Origin: Eutreptiella sp. 'Long Island Sound 2002'
Lineage: Eukaryota > Euglenozoa > Euglenophyceae > Eutreptiales > Eutreptiaceae
NCBI GenBank assembly: GCA_964036045.1
Contig: OZ038382.1
Coordinates: 108,026,578-108,090,577, forward strand
Length of the DNA stretch: 64,000 nt
Reading direction: 5' to 3'
Position numbers and translations under genes: made by a program. A model generated the notes under the pieces. The model worked only from the letters and a program-made list of their open reading frames with translations, did no database searches and was not told the DNA's origin. Position 1 is the first letter of the stretch; each line of letters opens with the position of its first letter. Of the stretch, positions 45,025-56,560 are shown piece by piece.

Positions 45025-46005
45025 CAAACCTTCCCCAACTCCCGGGATGTCTTTGGTATCCCGGTGTCCTTGGCCGTGTGCAAAACACTTGGCCCGTGCT
45101 CAGAAACCCCCAGCAGAGTAACATCCCATGGCGGGTTTTGAAAATCCGACTCAGGGAGGAGGCAACTGTTGACCACTTTCAAGCCCCCCCTCTTTGTTTG
45201 TACTGCGTCATGTGGTCTGTCCAGAATATGTGTGTGAACATATGTCTCATTTGTTTGATGTTGATGTGGTTACCATGACCTTTTTATTTGTGAATCCCAA
45301 TTCTATTGATACAATTTGCAGTGGTCATGATGCTATCCCTTGAGGCAGCCTTCACGCACTCTCAGCTGTGACGTTGTGACTGTAGGTGGAGTGTAGGTGT
45401 CATGTACCCACCCATTTGCCATTGTTTGTATGTTGTCCTCTTTGCAACCCCTTCAGTGATGATCTAATTCATTTGTGCACCCTGTGGGGCTACTCTGTCG
45501 ATGTAGGGTTTGGGCTGCGCCACAAACCCCTGCAGGGACCTTTTTCTTAGGCCGTGTTTCGTGTCGGTAGAAAGGTTGAAAAACGCACCATTTAGTGCAC
45601 TGAGAACCGCCCCTTGCGGACTCTTCAACACATGAATGCACTGCACGGCAGGGACAAGGCGCTGTGTACCCACTGTGAACGGAACTTTTGAATGAGTACG
45701 CTCACTTTATTGATTTCTTGCCCGTTTTGTCCGTGGTGCCTTGTCTCTGTGCCCGTTTGCTATGCTCACTTCGCCGAAAATTTATAACAATTCAAACGAT
45801 GGGAATTGTAGCTTGAATCGCTCATAATGTAGCTTAAATCCGCAAAAAAAAGGAATTCGCGTTCGAATTCGCAACCTCGAGCTCGCATCTGTATCTGCAT
45901 TCACATTCGCGCGAACTTGCGCGAATATCCTTTGATTTTTGCATGAGCATGTTGGTCTTGTCGTATGTCTTTTGTTCAGACCTCACCTTCGCTTTCTTTG
46001 TGAAA

Positions 46006-46756
46006 ATGTCTACTCAACAGTCGCCTCCCATTTCCCAGATTGGGTCACTCTCACTCCCCGACCCGTCTGATGGCACCCTGGGCCACTACCGGGGCATGCC
46101 CCTTCGCTCCGGCTTATTGCAGGAGGCCACGTACACGGGGGGCCTGGCAGTGGAGGAGGTAGTGGGGTGGGCGAAGGGGTTGGCGACTCCCCCCCAATTG
46201 ATTCATGTAGACATGCGAACACCCGCAAGGGCGGGATGGTTTGGGAAAAAAGGTTGGGCCACTCACCTTTTTCGGGAGTTGCAGGTGGCCCTCCCGCGGT
46301 TGCGGGCCGTCCGGCTCATTCCCGCCGGGTCAACCGTGGACAGCCTTTTGGGAATCATGGCCACGCACACCGTGGGCAAACCCAAGCCGGGCCTCTGTGC
46401 CATCTACCCCACCACTGGCCTGGTTCACCGCCCCATGCGGATGGACATGATTGCCATCAATAACTACTGTCCTGCCGGTGAGCCGCGGGCTGACCACTCT
46501 AACCTTCCTTTTGAATAGCTGGCAGTGCAAGCCCAGTGGTGGGACGATCTGGGCATCTTGCCCGGCCATCCGACCGTGCCCCCTCTCCACCACATCCCCG
46601 ATATCACTCTGCCCACTTTCCATAGGATGAAGGGGCTCCGTTGGTATCGGGAAATGGCGGACACCCCCCCCCTTCATTACGCCCGAGCCCCCCTTGCGCA
46701 GGGTACCCCTGCAGGACCCCCCCTCGTATGCCACCACCAACCCCTCCGTGATGGCT
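46006..46756 (+). pseudogene. Unknown ORF upstream of a dioxygenase-like fragment
   Basis: From ATG 46006 (MSTQQSPPISQIGSLSLPDP) the frame runs through EEVVGWAKGLATPPQLIHVD and PKPGLCAIYPTTGLVHRPMR to a TAG at 46516-46518, then continues LAVQAQWWDDLGILPGHPT to 46756. The TAG sits where CAG would keep the frame. Family unknown; same strand and spacing suggest it belongs with the next ORF. Confidence 0.4.
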
Positions 46757-47580
46757 GACCGCCCAGCCCCCCCGATGGCTCCTAACTTCGTGGACGGCCT
46801 TGGCTACACAATTCACCGCGATATTCTTGCCGAGGAGGACTGCAAGACCACCTGGGGGAGGGTGGAAAAAATTTGGGCTGGAGGGAACCAAGTTCCTCAA
46901 CATTTTGACCCGGTGTTCAATGTAAAACCGGGGGAGGAGGAGAGGAAGCACCCCGCCCTCCCCCAGCGGTACACGTCAAAGCCCTCCAAAACCTCGGGCA
47001 TGGCAAGTGCCCTTAGTAAAAATTTATTAACAGCATCAACGACCGTGTCCCCGATGCGTTTGAAGACTTGTTTGAAATGCCTTGTTCCATCATGGTGTCG
47101 GGTGCTGAGTCGGGGGACCAGCTCCCCCACACGCATGTTTCGACGGCCCCGGACATGCTGCCCCTCCCTGACCGCTACCCCTCGAGCTGCCACATCTCGA
47201 CCTTCTTGGCCCTCTCCCCCCAGTACCGCATCAACGTCCGGGTGGGAACGGCGTTGGGGGAGGCCACGGAGGAGAGGTGGGACGAGGTCCTCCTCCGTCA
47301 AGGAGAGGTCCTCGTCCTTGTCAGCACTGCCCGTCACCACGGGCAGTGCTCCCCCCCCCGGGCAAGAGATGCAGGGGGCACTGTTCACGCAGTGGACCCC
47401 CGATCGGCGTCATTCGTGGGTGAAGCACCTAGGTGCTTGTGTGCGCTCGGCCACCAATGTGACTCTCCTGGCGCTCATTCACCCATGCAGCGAACACCTT
47501 CATGACGGACTCCGGAACCTCATCTCCTCCAACGCCTTGCAGCCCCCGCAGACCATCACTAGGTACACGTATGAAAAGTA
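46743..47580 (+). pseudogene. Possible 2-oxoglutarate/Fe(II) dioxygenase-like (DSBH) ORF, two frameshifts
   Basis: It starts FVDGLGYTIHRDILAEEDC, like the N-terminal helix-strand of phytanoyl-type and related dioxygenases. After a shift near 47000 the frame has INSINDRVPDAFEDLFEMP, LPHTHVSTAPD (47122-47154) and HISTFLALSPQYRINVRVG, then GEVLVLVSTARHHG (~47302-47343). A second shift at a poly-C run (~47348-47357) leads to GALFTQWTPDRRH. The order H-x-H ... H-H-G ... D-R-R-H could be the metal ligands and 2OG-binding Arg of a double-stranded beta-helix, though H-x-H replaces the usual H-x-D. Both shifts lie at or near simple sequence, so they may be sequencing errors rather than decay. Confidence 0.35.
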
Positions 47581-47835
47581 GTATTGTTCATGATTCATTT
47601 TTCATATATGAACGGTTCATATCTGAACCATGAATTATGAACCCCTTTTATGAACACCCATTTTTGTACAGTTTTTGGAATGAGTTACCCTTACTCCGTC
47701 ATCACGGAGCTGAACATGGCGCTTGTTCGGCTCCGTGGTGCCACCACGTCTTGGGACGGCAAGTGTGCCAACTTATTGGCCTGGTGGCCCGTTTCTCAAA
47801 GGCAATCGAGCACACGCCTCTCCCGGCGCACCACA

Positions 47836-48582
47836 AGGTACTATACAATACTATACTGCACTATACTAAACTATACTACACTATACCATGCAATACTACA
47901 CTGTACTATTATACTATACTATGCCATACTATACTATACTATACTATACTATACTTTACTATACTATACTATACTATACTATACTATACTATACTATACT
48001 ATACTATACTATACTATACTATACTATACTATACTATACTATACTGTACTATACTATACTATACTATACTATACTATACTATACTATACTATACTATACT
48101 ATACTATACTATACTATACTATACTATACTATACTATACTATACTATACTATACTATACTATACTATATTATACTATACTATACTATACTATACTATACT
48201 ATACTATACTATACTATACTATACTATACTCTACTGTACTATACTATACTATACTATACTATACTATACTATACTATACTATACTATACTATACTATACT
48301 GTACTATACTATACTATACTATACTATACTATACTATACTATACTATACTATACTATACTATACTATGCTATGCTATACTATACTATACTGTACTATACT
48401 TCACTATACTATACTATACTATACTATACTATACTATACTATACTATACTATACTATACTATACTATACTATACTATACTATACTATACTATACTATACT
48501 ATACTATACTATACTATACTATACTATACTATACTATACTATACTATACTATACTATACTATACTATACTATACTATACTAT
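47836..48582. repeat. (ATACT)n pentanucleotide array, ~750 bp
   Basis: About 150 units of TATAC/ATACT with rare single-base variants (for example TGTAC, TTTAC, ATGCT). All three + frames are open because no stop triplet occurs; they encode Tyr-Tyr-Thr-Ile-Leu repeats. The minus strand contains TAG every unit set. Confidence 0.98.
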
Positions 48583-50688
48583 ATAGCGGAGTCCCCCCCG
48601 GCGAATCCGAGGGTCTTCCTCGAAGGGGCCCACGAGCCCAGGCCAGGGGACGCCACCGGGTTTTTACGGCCAAGCCAGACGGAGCTCCCACCGGCGACCC
48701 CCCCCCCCGCACATGGGAGGGAGCACACAACAACCGCCAGCCCCCCCCCCCCCACAGCCCCCCCAAAAAAGGGACTCCGGCGCGTAGGGTTGGGGATATA
48801 GTCCCATGCCGCGCGGCCATGAATCGACATGGCCCTACACCTGGCGATACACGCCCTCCCCCCCCCCTCGCTCAAGAGGGGCCCCCGTCGTCCCCCGGGC
48901 AGGGAGCACCCCCCCCCCCCGCCTCAAGGAACGGCCGCCCTCGGGAGCCCTCGCCCAGCCCCCGGGGGCCTCTCGGGGTTCGCCCCCGAGCCCGCCCGGC
49001 CCTTCCACGCCCCCCCTCACCAGCCGCAGCCCAGAGGCCCGCCCGGTCTCCCCCGCGCCGGCCCACAACCACCAGGGACCCCGGCCCCGGAGCCCCGGTG
49101 CCCAGCCCCGCCCGCCCCCCCGGTATCCCTCCGGCGGGGCCCGTCCCGGTCCGGTTCGGCCGCGAGGGGACGGCGTAGCGCTCCCCCCCACCTCCATCAG
49201 GATTCGCCCCCCCGGATGATGCTCGGTGGGATTCGTCCCCGCCGAGCGGGGTGCGGGCCCCACCGCTGACCGCGGCCCCCCCGACACCTCCAGCGCCCCG
49301 GGCTCCCCGGCTAACTTTGGCCAGCCCTGGCCGCTACTCCGCCCGGTCGGCCGGACGGTGACGCTCTGCGGCTGAGCTCACCGCACCCCCGTCCCCCTCG
49401 CGCGCGCACCCACCCGCCAGCCCACAGCTCCCCCCCCCCCCAACGTGCACGCCGTGCCCCCACCGCCCCCCCACTCTCCCGCCCCTCCTCTCTGAGGTAG
49501 CGAAGCCCCCGAGGTGGGCTGCCGCAACCGCCGACGGACGGCCGCCTTACCAACAAGAAGACCCCCGCACGCGGTGGGGGTCCAGGCCTTGCACGCCTTC
49601 CCCCTGCCACACGCATCATGGCGTTGCATGTGTCATACCTCCCTCCCTGTGCACCATGTGTCACGGGCGCGAGTGGCCTTTGCCTCCCCTCCCCCACACC
49701 CAAACCGCACGGGGGGGGGCGAAGGCCCCTGGGTGGGGCCCCAAGAACCCCTGCAGCCTCGCCTCCCGACTGGAGGGTGGTGGGGCCCGCCGGTGCGCGG
49801 TACGAGCCCCCGCCACCCTCCAACCGCCTGCCGCGACCCCCTGACCCCCCCCCCCCCTGTCCCCCACCCCGGCTGGGGCGGCGCGGCCCGCGCGTGCGGT
49901 ACGAGCCCGCACCGCCCCTTGTTGCATAATACGGGCAGTGCGGGCCACCAGGAGAGCGGAGGGGCCCCGCACTGCCCCGAGCGCCCCCCCCCACGGCAGC
50001 TGGCGCTAAAGGCCAACCGGCGCCTGGCCGGCTGTTGTGCAGGGGGGGCGAGGCGACCGGGCGCTTCGTACCCGCCCCCAACGGGGGTCTGTACCCACGG
50101 CACCGGGCACAGACACCCGTTGGGAGGTAGCCACACCACCACCCACCACAGCACCACGGCCACGGGAGGAAGGGAATAGCCCCGGGCAACGGCCTCCCCC
50201 AGGCCGAGGGAAGGTGCCGACCGCCAGGCTCATCGTGGCCCCCCATTTCCTCTTTTTTCATTGTCATCCCCCTTGGCCGTCCCGGACCACAGTCCCCGCG
50301 GCGGGTAAGGTCCTGGGGTAGAACCCTAAGAACTTCGCTAACGGAAACACAGGTCGTGGTTTCGCACCCGGCCGATGTGGGGAGCCTCCGCCCCCACGGG
50401 ACCCCAGGGCACCCCGGCCATCCCAGCCAGGGATAACCCGCCGCCAGCGCCCCAGCCCCCATCCCCAGGCTTTCCGGCCTCAATTCCCCTGCGTCTTCCT
50501 CGCCACATCCTCGTAGTGAAAGGCTAGGTAGCAGGCCACACCCCCACACCACCCCATGGCACGCCCCCCACGCACCCCACGCCGCCCCCGACCGCCCACC
50601 AGGGGCCCGACTCTGGACCGTTGTCTGTCGAGCACGGCCCCACACCCCCCGCCGCCCTCACGCCACCCCTTCCTCTACCCTACATGAC
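48583..50688. other. GC-rich region, no recognised gene
   Basis: Long frames on both strands read Pro/Gly/Arg-rich sequence with many C and G homopolymers and no domain. A weak tRNA B-box-like CAGGTCGTGGTTTCGCACCC occurs at 50350-50369. I see nothing else I can support. Confidence 0.5.
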
Positions 50689-52290
50689 AGCCCCATGCCG
50701 CTGCGCCCCTGCGCAGCCCCACACTGATGCGCCCCTGCGTGGCCCCGCGCTGCCGCGCCCATGCGCAGCCCCATGCTGCGCCCCTTTGCATCCCCACGCT
50801 GCTGCACCCCTGCGCAGCCCCACGCTGGAGCGCCCCCGGGCGGCCCCGCGCTGCTGCGCCCCTGCACAGCCCTCGCTGCGGCGCCCATGCGCGGCCCCAC
50901 GCCACTGCGCCCCCGCGCAGCCCACACTGCCGCGCCCCTGCGCGGCCCCACGCTGCTGCGCCCCTTCGCAGCCCCACGCTGCGCCCCTAGGCAGCCACAT
51001 ACAACACCTTTGCGCAGCCCCACGCTGCTGCGCCCCTGTGCAGCCCCACACTGCGCCCAAGCGCAGACCCACGCTGCTGCGCCCCCGCGCAGCTCCGCGC
51101 CGCGCCCATACGCGGCCCCATAATGCGCTCCTGCGCAGCCTCCCACCACTGCGCCGCCGCTCGCTGCGCCCCTGCGCGGCCCCACGCTGCTGCGCTCCTG
51201 CGCGGCCCCACGCCGCGCCCCTCCACGGCCCCACGCTGCCCCCCGGGGCTGCTCCGCACTGCGTCCCTGCGCAGCCCCACGCTGCTGCGCCCCCGCGCAG
51301 CCCCACGCTGCGCCCCTGCGCAGCGCCGCACTGCGCCCCTGTACAGCCACACACTGCGCCCCAGCGCACCCGCATGCCGCTGCGCCCCTACACAGCCCCC
51401 CCACCGCTGCGCCGCCCCACACAGCTGCTCTGCGCAGCCCCACGCTGCTGCACCCCTGCGCAACTCCGCGCCGCGCCCATACGCGGCCCAATGATGCGCC
51501 CCTGCGCAGCCTCCCACCACTGCGCCGCCGCTCGCTGCGCCCCTGCGCAGACCCACGCTGCGCCCCTCAACGGCTTCACGCTGCCCCCCGGGGCTGTTCC
51601 GCGCTGCGCCCCTGCGCAGCCCCACGCTGCGCCCCTGCTCAGCCCCACACTACTGCGCCCCTGCGTAGCCCCACGTTACGCCCCTGCTCAGCCCCGCGCT
51701 GCACCCCTGCGCAGCCCCACGCTGCGCCCCTGCGTAGCCCCGCACTGCACCCCTGTACAGCCACACGCTGCGCCCCAGCGCACCCCCGTGCCGCTGCGCC
51801 CCTACACAGCCCCCCCCACCACTGCGCCGCCCCAACCAGCTGCTCTGAGCAGCCCCACGCTGCTGCAACCCTGCGCAGCTCCGCGTCGCGCCCATACGCG
51901 GCCCCGCGATGCGCCCCTGCGCAGCCTCCCACCACTGCGCCGCCCCTCACAGCTGCTCTGCGCAGCCCCACGCTGCTGCGCCCCTGCGCAGCCCCACGCT
52001 GCTGCACCCCTGCGCAGCCCCACGCTGCTGCACCCCTGCGCGGCCACACGCTGCTGCGCCCCTGCGCAGCCCCACGCTGCGCCCCTGCGCGGCCCCACGC
52101 TACGCCCCTGCGCAGCCCCGCGCTGCTGCGCCCCTGCGCAGCCCCACGCTGCCCTCCAGCGCAGCCCCACGCTGCTGCGCCCCTGCGCAGCCCCACGCTG
52201 CACTCCAGCGTAGCCCCACGCTGTTGCGCCCCTACGCAGCCCCACGCTACACTACAGCGCAGCCCCACGCTGCTGCGCCCCTGCCCAGCC

Positions 52291-53816
52291 CCGGGCTGCT
52301 GCGCCCCTGCGCAGCCCCACGCTACTGCGCCCTTGCCCAGCCCCGCGCTGCTGCGCTCCTACGCAGCACCACGCTGCTGTGCCCCTGCGCAGCCCCACGC
52401 TGCCCTCCAGCGCAGCCCCACGCTGCTGCGCCCCTACGCAACCCCACGCTGCACTCCAGCGCAGCCCCACGGTGCTGCGCCCCTGCTCAGCCCCGCGCTG
52501 CTGCGCTCCTACGCAGCACCACGCTGCTGTGCCCCTGCGCAGCCCCACGCTGCCCTCCAGCGCAGCCCCAGGCTGATGCGCCCCTGCGCAGCCCCAGGTT
52601 GCTGCGCCCACGCTGCTACGCCCCTGCACGGCCCCACGCTGCCGCGCCCCTGCGCAGCCCCACGCTACTGAGCCCCTGCCCAGCCCCAGGTTGCTGCGCC
52701 CCTGCGCAGCCCCACGCTGCCCTCCAGCGCAACCCCACGCTGCTGCTCCCCTGCGCAGCCCCGCGCCGCTGCGCCCCTGCGCAGCCCCACGCTCCCTACA
52801 GCGCAGCCCCACGCTGCTGCGCCCCTGCGCAGCCCCACGCTGCGCCCCTGCGCGGCCCCACGCTACGCCCCTGCGCAGCCCCGCGCTGCTGCGCCCCTGC
52901 GCAGCCCCACGCTGCCCTCCAGCGCAGCCCCACGCTGCTGCGCCCCTGCGCAGCCCCACGCTGCACTCCAGCGCAGCCCCACGCTGCTGCGCCCCTACGC
53001 AGCCCCACGCTACACTCCAGCGCAGCCCCACGCTGCTGCGCCCCTGCCCAGCCCCGGGCTGCTGCGCCCCTGCGCAGCCCCACGCTACTGCGCCCTTGCC
53101 CAGCCCCGCGCTGCTGCGCTCCTATGCAGCACCACGCTGCTGTGCCCCTGCGCAGCCCCACGCTGCCCTCCAGCGCAGCCCCACGCTGCTGCGCCCCTAC
53201 GCAACCCCACGCTGCACTCCAGCGCAGCCCCACGGTGCTGCGCCCCTGCCCAGCCCCGCGCTGCTGCGCTCCTACGCAGGACCACGCTGCTGTGCCCCTG
53301 CGCAGCCCCACGCTGCCCTCCAGCGCAGCCCCAGGCTGATGCGCCCCTGCGCAGCCCCAGGTTGCTGCGCCCACGTTGCTACGCCCCTGCACGGCCCCAC
53401 GCTGCCGCGCCCCTGCGCAGCCCCACGCTACTGAGCCCCTGCCCAGCCCCAGGTTGCTGCGCCCCCGCGCAGCCCCACGCTGCCCTCCAGCGCAGCCCCA
53501 CGCTGCTGCTCCCCTGCGCAGCCCCGCGCCGCTGCGCCCCTGCGCAGCCCCACGCTCCCTACAGCGCAGCCCCACGCTGCTGCGCCCCTGCGCAGCCCCA
53601 GGTTGCTGCGCCCACGCTGCTACGCCCCTGCACAGCCCCACGCTGCTGCGCCCCTGCACAGCCCTGGCTGCCGCGCCCCTGCGCGGCCCCACACTACTGC
53701 GCCCCTGCCCAGCCCCGGGCTCCTGCGCCCCTGCGCAGCCCCACGCTGCTGCTCCCCTGCGCGGCCCCACGCTTTTGCGCCCCTACGCAACCCCGCGCTG
53801 CGCCCCTGCGCAGCCC
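52291..53816. repeat. ~763-bp duplication inside the left part of the satellite
   Basis: The block beginning CCGGGCTGCTGCGCCCCTGC at 52291 recurs at 53054 with near identity for several hundred bases, including rare variants such as CCCAGGTTGCTGCG and CCCTCCAGCGCAG. Confidence 0.7.
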
Positions 53817-56560
53817 CGCGCTGCGCCCCTGCGAGGCCCCACGCTGCGCCCCTGCGCAACCCCGCGATGCGCCCCTGCAGCCCCGCACTGCTACGCCCGT
53901 GCGCCGCCCCAAACCGTTGCGCCCGTACGCAGCCCCACGCTGCGCCCCTACGCGGCCCCGCGCTGCGGCGCCCTTGCACGGTCCCATGCCGCGCCCCGGC
54001 GCGGCCCCACGCTGCTACGCCCCTGCGCAGCGCCACGCTGCTGCGCCCATGCGCGGCCCCGCGCCGCACCCCTGCACGGCCCCATGCCAAGCCCATACGC
54101 GGCCCCACGCTGCACTCCTGCGCGGCCCCACGCTGCGCCCCTGCCCAGCCCCGCGCTGCGCCCCTGCACAGCCCCATGCGGCTGCTCCCCTTCGCGGCCC
54201 CACGCTGCTGCGCCCCTGCGCAACCCCGCGCTTCGCATCTGCGCAGCCCCACGCTGCACCCCTGCGCAGCCCCGCACTGCGCCCCTGCAGAGCCCCGCAC
54301 TGCGCCCCTGCAGAGCCCCGCACTGCTGCGCCACTGTGCCGCACCACGCTGCGCCCCTACGCAGACCCACGCTGCGCCCCTACGCAGCCCCACGCTGCTG
54401 CGCCCCTTCACGGCCCAATACCACGCCCCGGCGCAGCCCCATGCTGCTGCGCCCCTGCGCAGCCCCACGCTGCGCCCCTGCGCAGCCCCACGCTGCTGCG
54501 CCCCTGCGCGGCCCCGCGCCGCGCCCCTGCACGGCCCCTTGCCGCGCCCCCGCGCAGCCCAACGCTGCGCCCCATTCGCAGCCCCTCGCTGCACCCCGGC
54601 GCAGCCCCGCGCTGCTACGCCCCTGCGCAGCCCCACGCTGCTGCGCCCCTTCACGGCCCCATGCCACGCCCATACGCGGCCGCACGCCGCACTCTTGCGC
54701 GGCCCCACGCTGTTGCGCCCCTGCGCGGCCCCGCGCCGAGCCCCTTCACGGCTCCATGCCACGGCCATACGCGGCCGCACGCCGCACTCCTGCGCGGCCC
54801 CAGGGTGCTGCGCCCCTGCGCGGCCCCGCGCTGAGCCCCTTCACGGCCCCATGCCACGCCCATACGCGGCCCCACGCTGCGCCCCTGCGCAGCCCAAAGC
54901 TTCTGCGCCCCTACGCAGACCCCCGCTGCGCCCCATTTGTAGCCCCTCGCTGCACCCTGGCGCAGCCCCGTGCTGCTGCTCCCCTGCGCGGCCCCACTCT
55001 GCTGCTCCCCTGCGCAGCCCCGCGCTGCGCCCCTGCGCAGCCCCACAGTGCTGCGCCCCGGCGCCGCCCCACGCCGCGCCCATGCGCAGCCCCACGCTGC
55101 GCCCCTACGCGGCCCCACGCTGCGCCCCTGCGCAGCCCCACGCTGCTGCACCCCTCCACGGCCCCATGCCGCGCCCATGCGCGGCCCCATGCTGCGCCCC
55201 TGCGCAGCCCCACGCTGCTGCGCCCCTGCGCAGCCCCACACTGCTGCGCCCCTGCGCCACCCCACACTGCTGCGCCCTTGCGCCGCACCACGCTGCGCCC
55301 CTGCGCAGCCCCGCGCTGCTCCCCTACTCAGCCCCAGGCTGCGCAGCCCCATGCTGCTGCGCCCCTTCACGGCCCCATGCCGCGCCCCGGCGCAGCCCCA
55401 CGCTGCTGCGCCCCTGCGCAGCCCCACGCTGCGCCCCTGCGCTTCCCCACGCTGCTACGCGCCTACACGGCCCCTTGCCGCGCCCCCGCGCAGCCCCTTG
55501 CCGCGCCCCCGCGCAGCCCCACGCTGCGCCCCTGCCCAGCCCCCCGCTGCTGCGCCCCTAAGCAGCCCCCCGCTGCGCCCCATTCGCGGCCCCACGCTAC
55601 GCCCCGGCGCAGCCCCGCGCTGCTACGCCCCTGCGCAGCCCCACGCTGCTGCGCCCCTGCGCGGCCCCGCGCCGCGCCCCTTCACGGCCCCATGCCACGC
55701 CCGTACGCGGCTGCACGCTGCGCCCCTGCGCAGCCCTACGCAGCCCCACGATGCGCCCCTGCGCAGCCCCACGCTGCTGCACCCCTCCACGGCCCCATGC
55801 CGCGCCCATGCGCGGCCCCGCGCTGCGCCCCTGCGCAGCCACACGCTGCTGCGCCCCTGCGCAGCCCCACACTGCTGCGCCCCTGCGCCGCACCGCGCTG
55901 CGCCCCTGCGCAGCCCCACGCTGCGCCCCTACTCAGCCCCACGCTGCGCCCCTGCGTAGCCCCACGCTGCAGCGCCCCTTCACGGCCCCATGCCGCCCCC
56001 CGCGCAGTCCCACGCTGCTGCGCCCCTGCGCCGCACCGCGCTGCGCCCCTGCGCAGCCCCACGCTGCGCCCCTGCGCAGCCCCACGCTGCTGCACCCCTC
56101 CACGGCCCCATGCCGCGCCCATGCGCGGCCCCGCGCTGCGCCCTTGCGCAGCCACACGCTGCTGCGCCCCTGCGCAGCCCCACACTGCTGCGCCCCTGCG
56201 CCGCACCGCGCTGCGCCCCTGCGCAACCCCACGCTGCGCCCCTACTCAGCCCCACGCTGCGCCCCTGCGCAGCCCCACGCTGCAGCGCCCCTTCACGGCC
56301 CCATGCCGCGCCCCGGCGCAGCCCCACGCTGCTGCGCCCCTGCGCAGCCCCACACTGCTGCGCCCCTGCGTGGCCCCACGCCGCGCCCCCGCGCAGCACC
56401 ACGCTGCGCCCCTACTCAGCCCCACGCCGCGCCCCTGCGCAGCCCCACGCTGCTGCGCCCCTGCGCAGCCCCGCGCCGCGCCCCCGCGCAGCCCCACGCT
56501 GCGCCCCTGCGCAGCCCCGCGCTGCTACGCCCCTGCGCAGCCCCACGCTGCTGCGCCCCT

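Larger units (their letters stand above)
43886..45942. other. Mostly no recognised gene
   Basis: It holds one small minus ORF (44267-44560), a 20-base poly-G run, and near 45850-45930 a cluster of TTCGCG/GAATTCGC words. The rest shows no family features. Confidence 0.4.

Noticed and set aside
47637-49178. Long Tyr-Tyr-Thr-Ile-Leu frames through the (ATACT)n array
   Set aside because: Pure microsatellite translation; all three + frames are open because the pentamer lacks stop triplets.
49311-50645. 444-codon Gly/Arg-rich minus ORF
   Set aside because: Composition reflects the GC-rich, homopolymer-rich DNA. Similar frames are open on the other strand; no domain visible.
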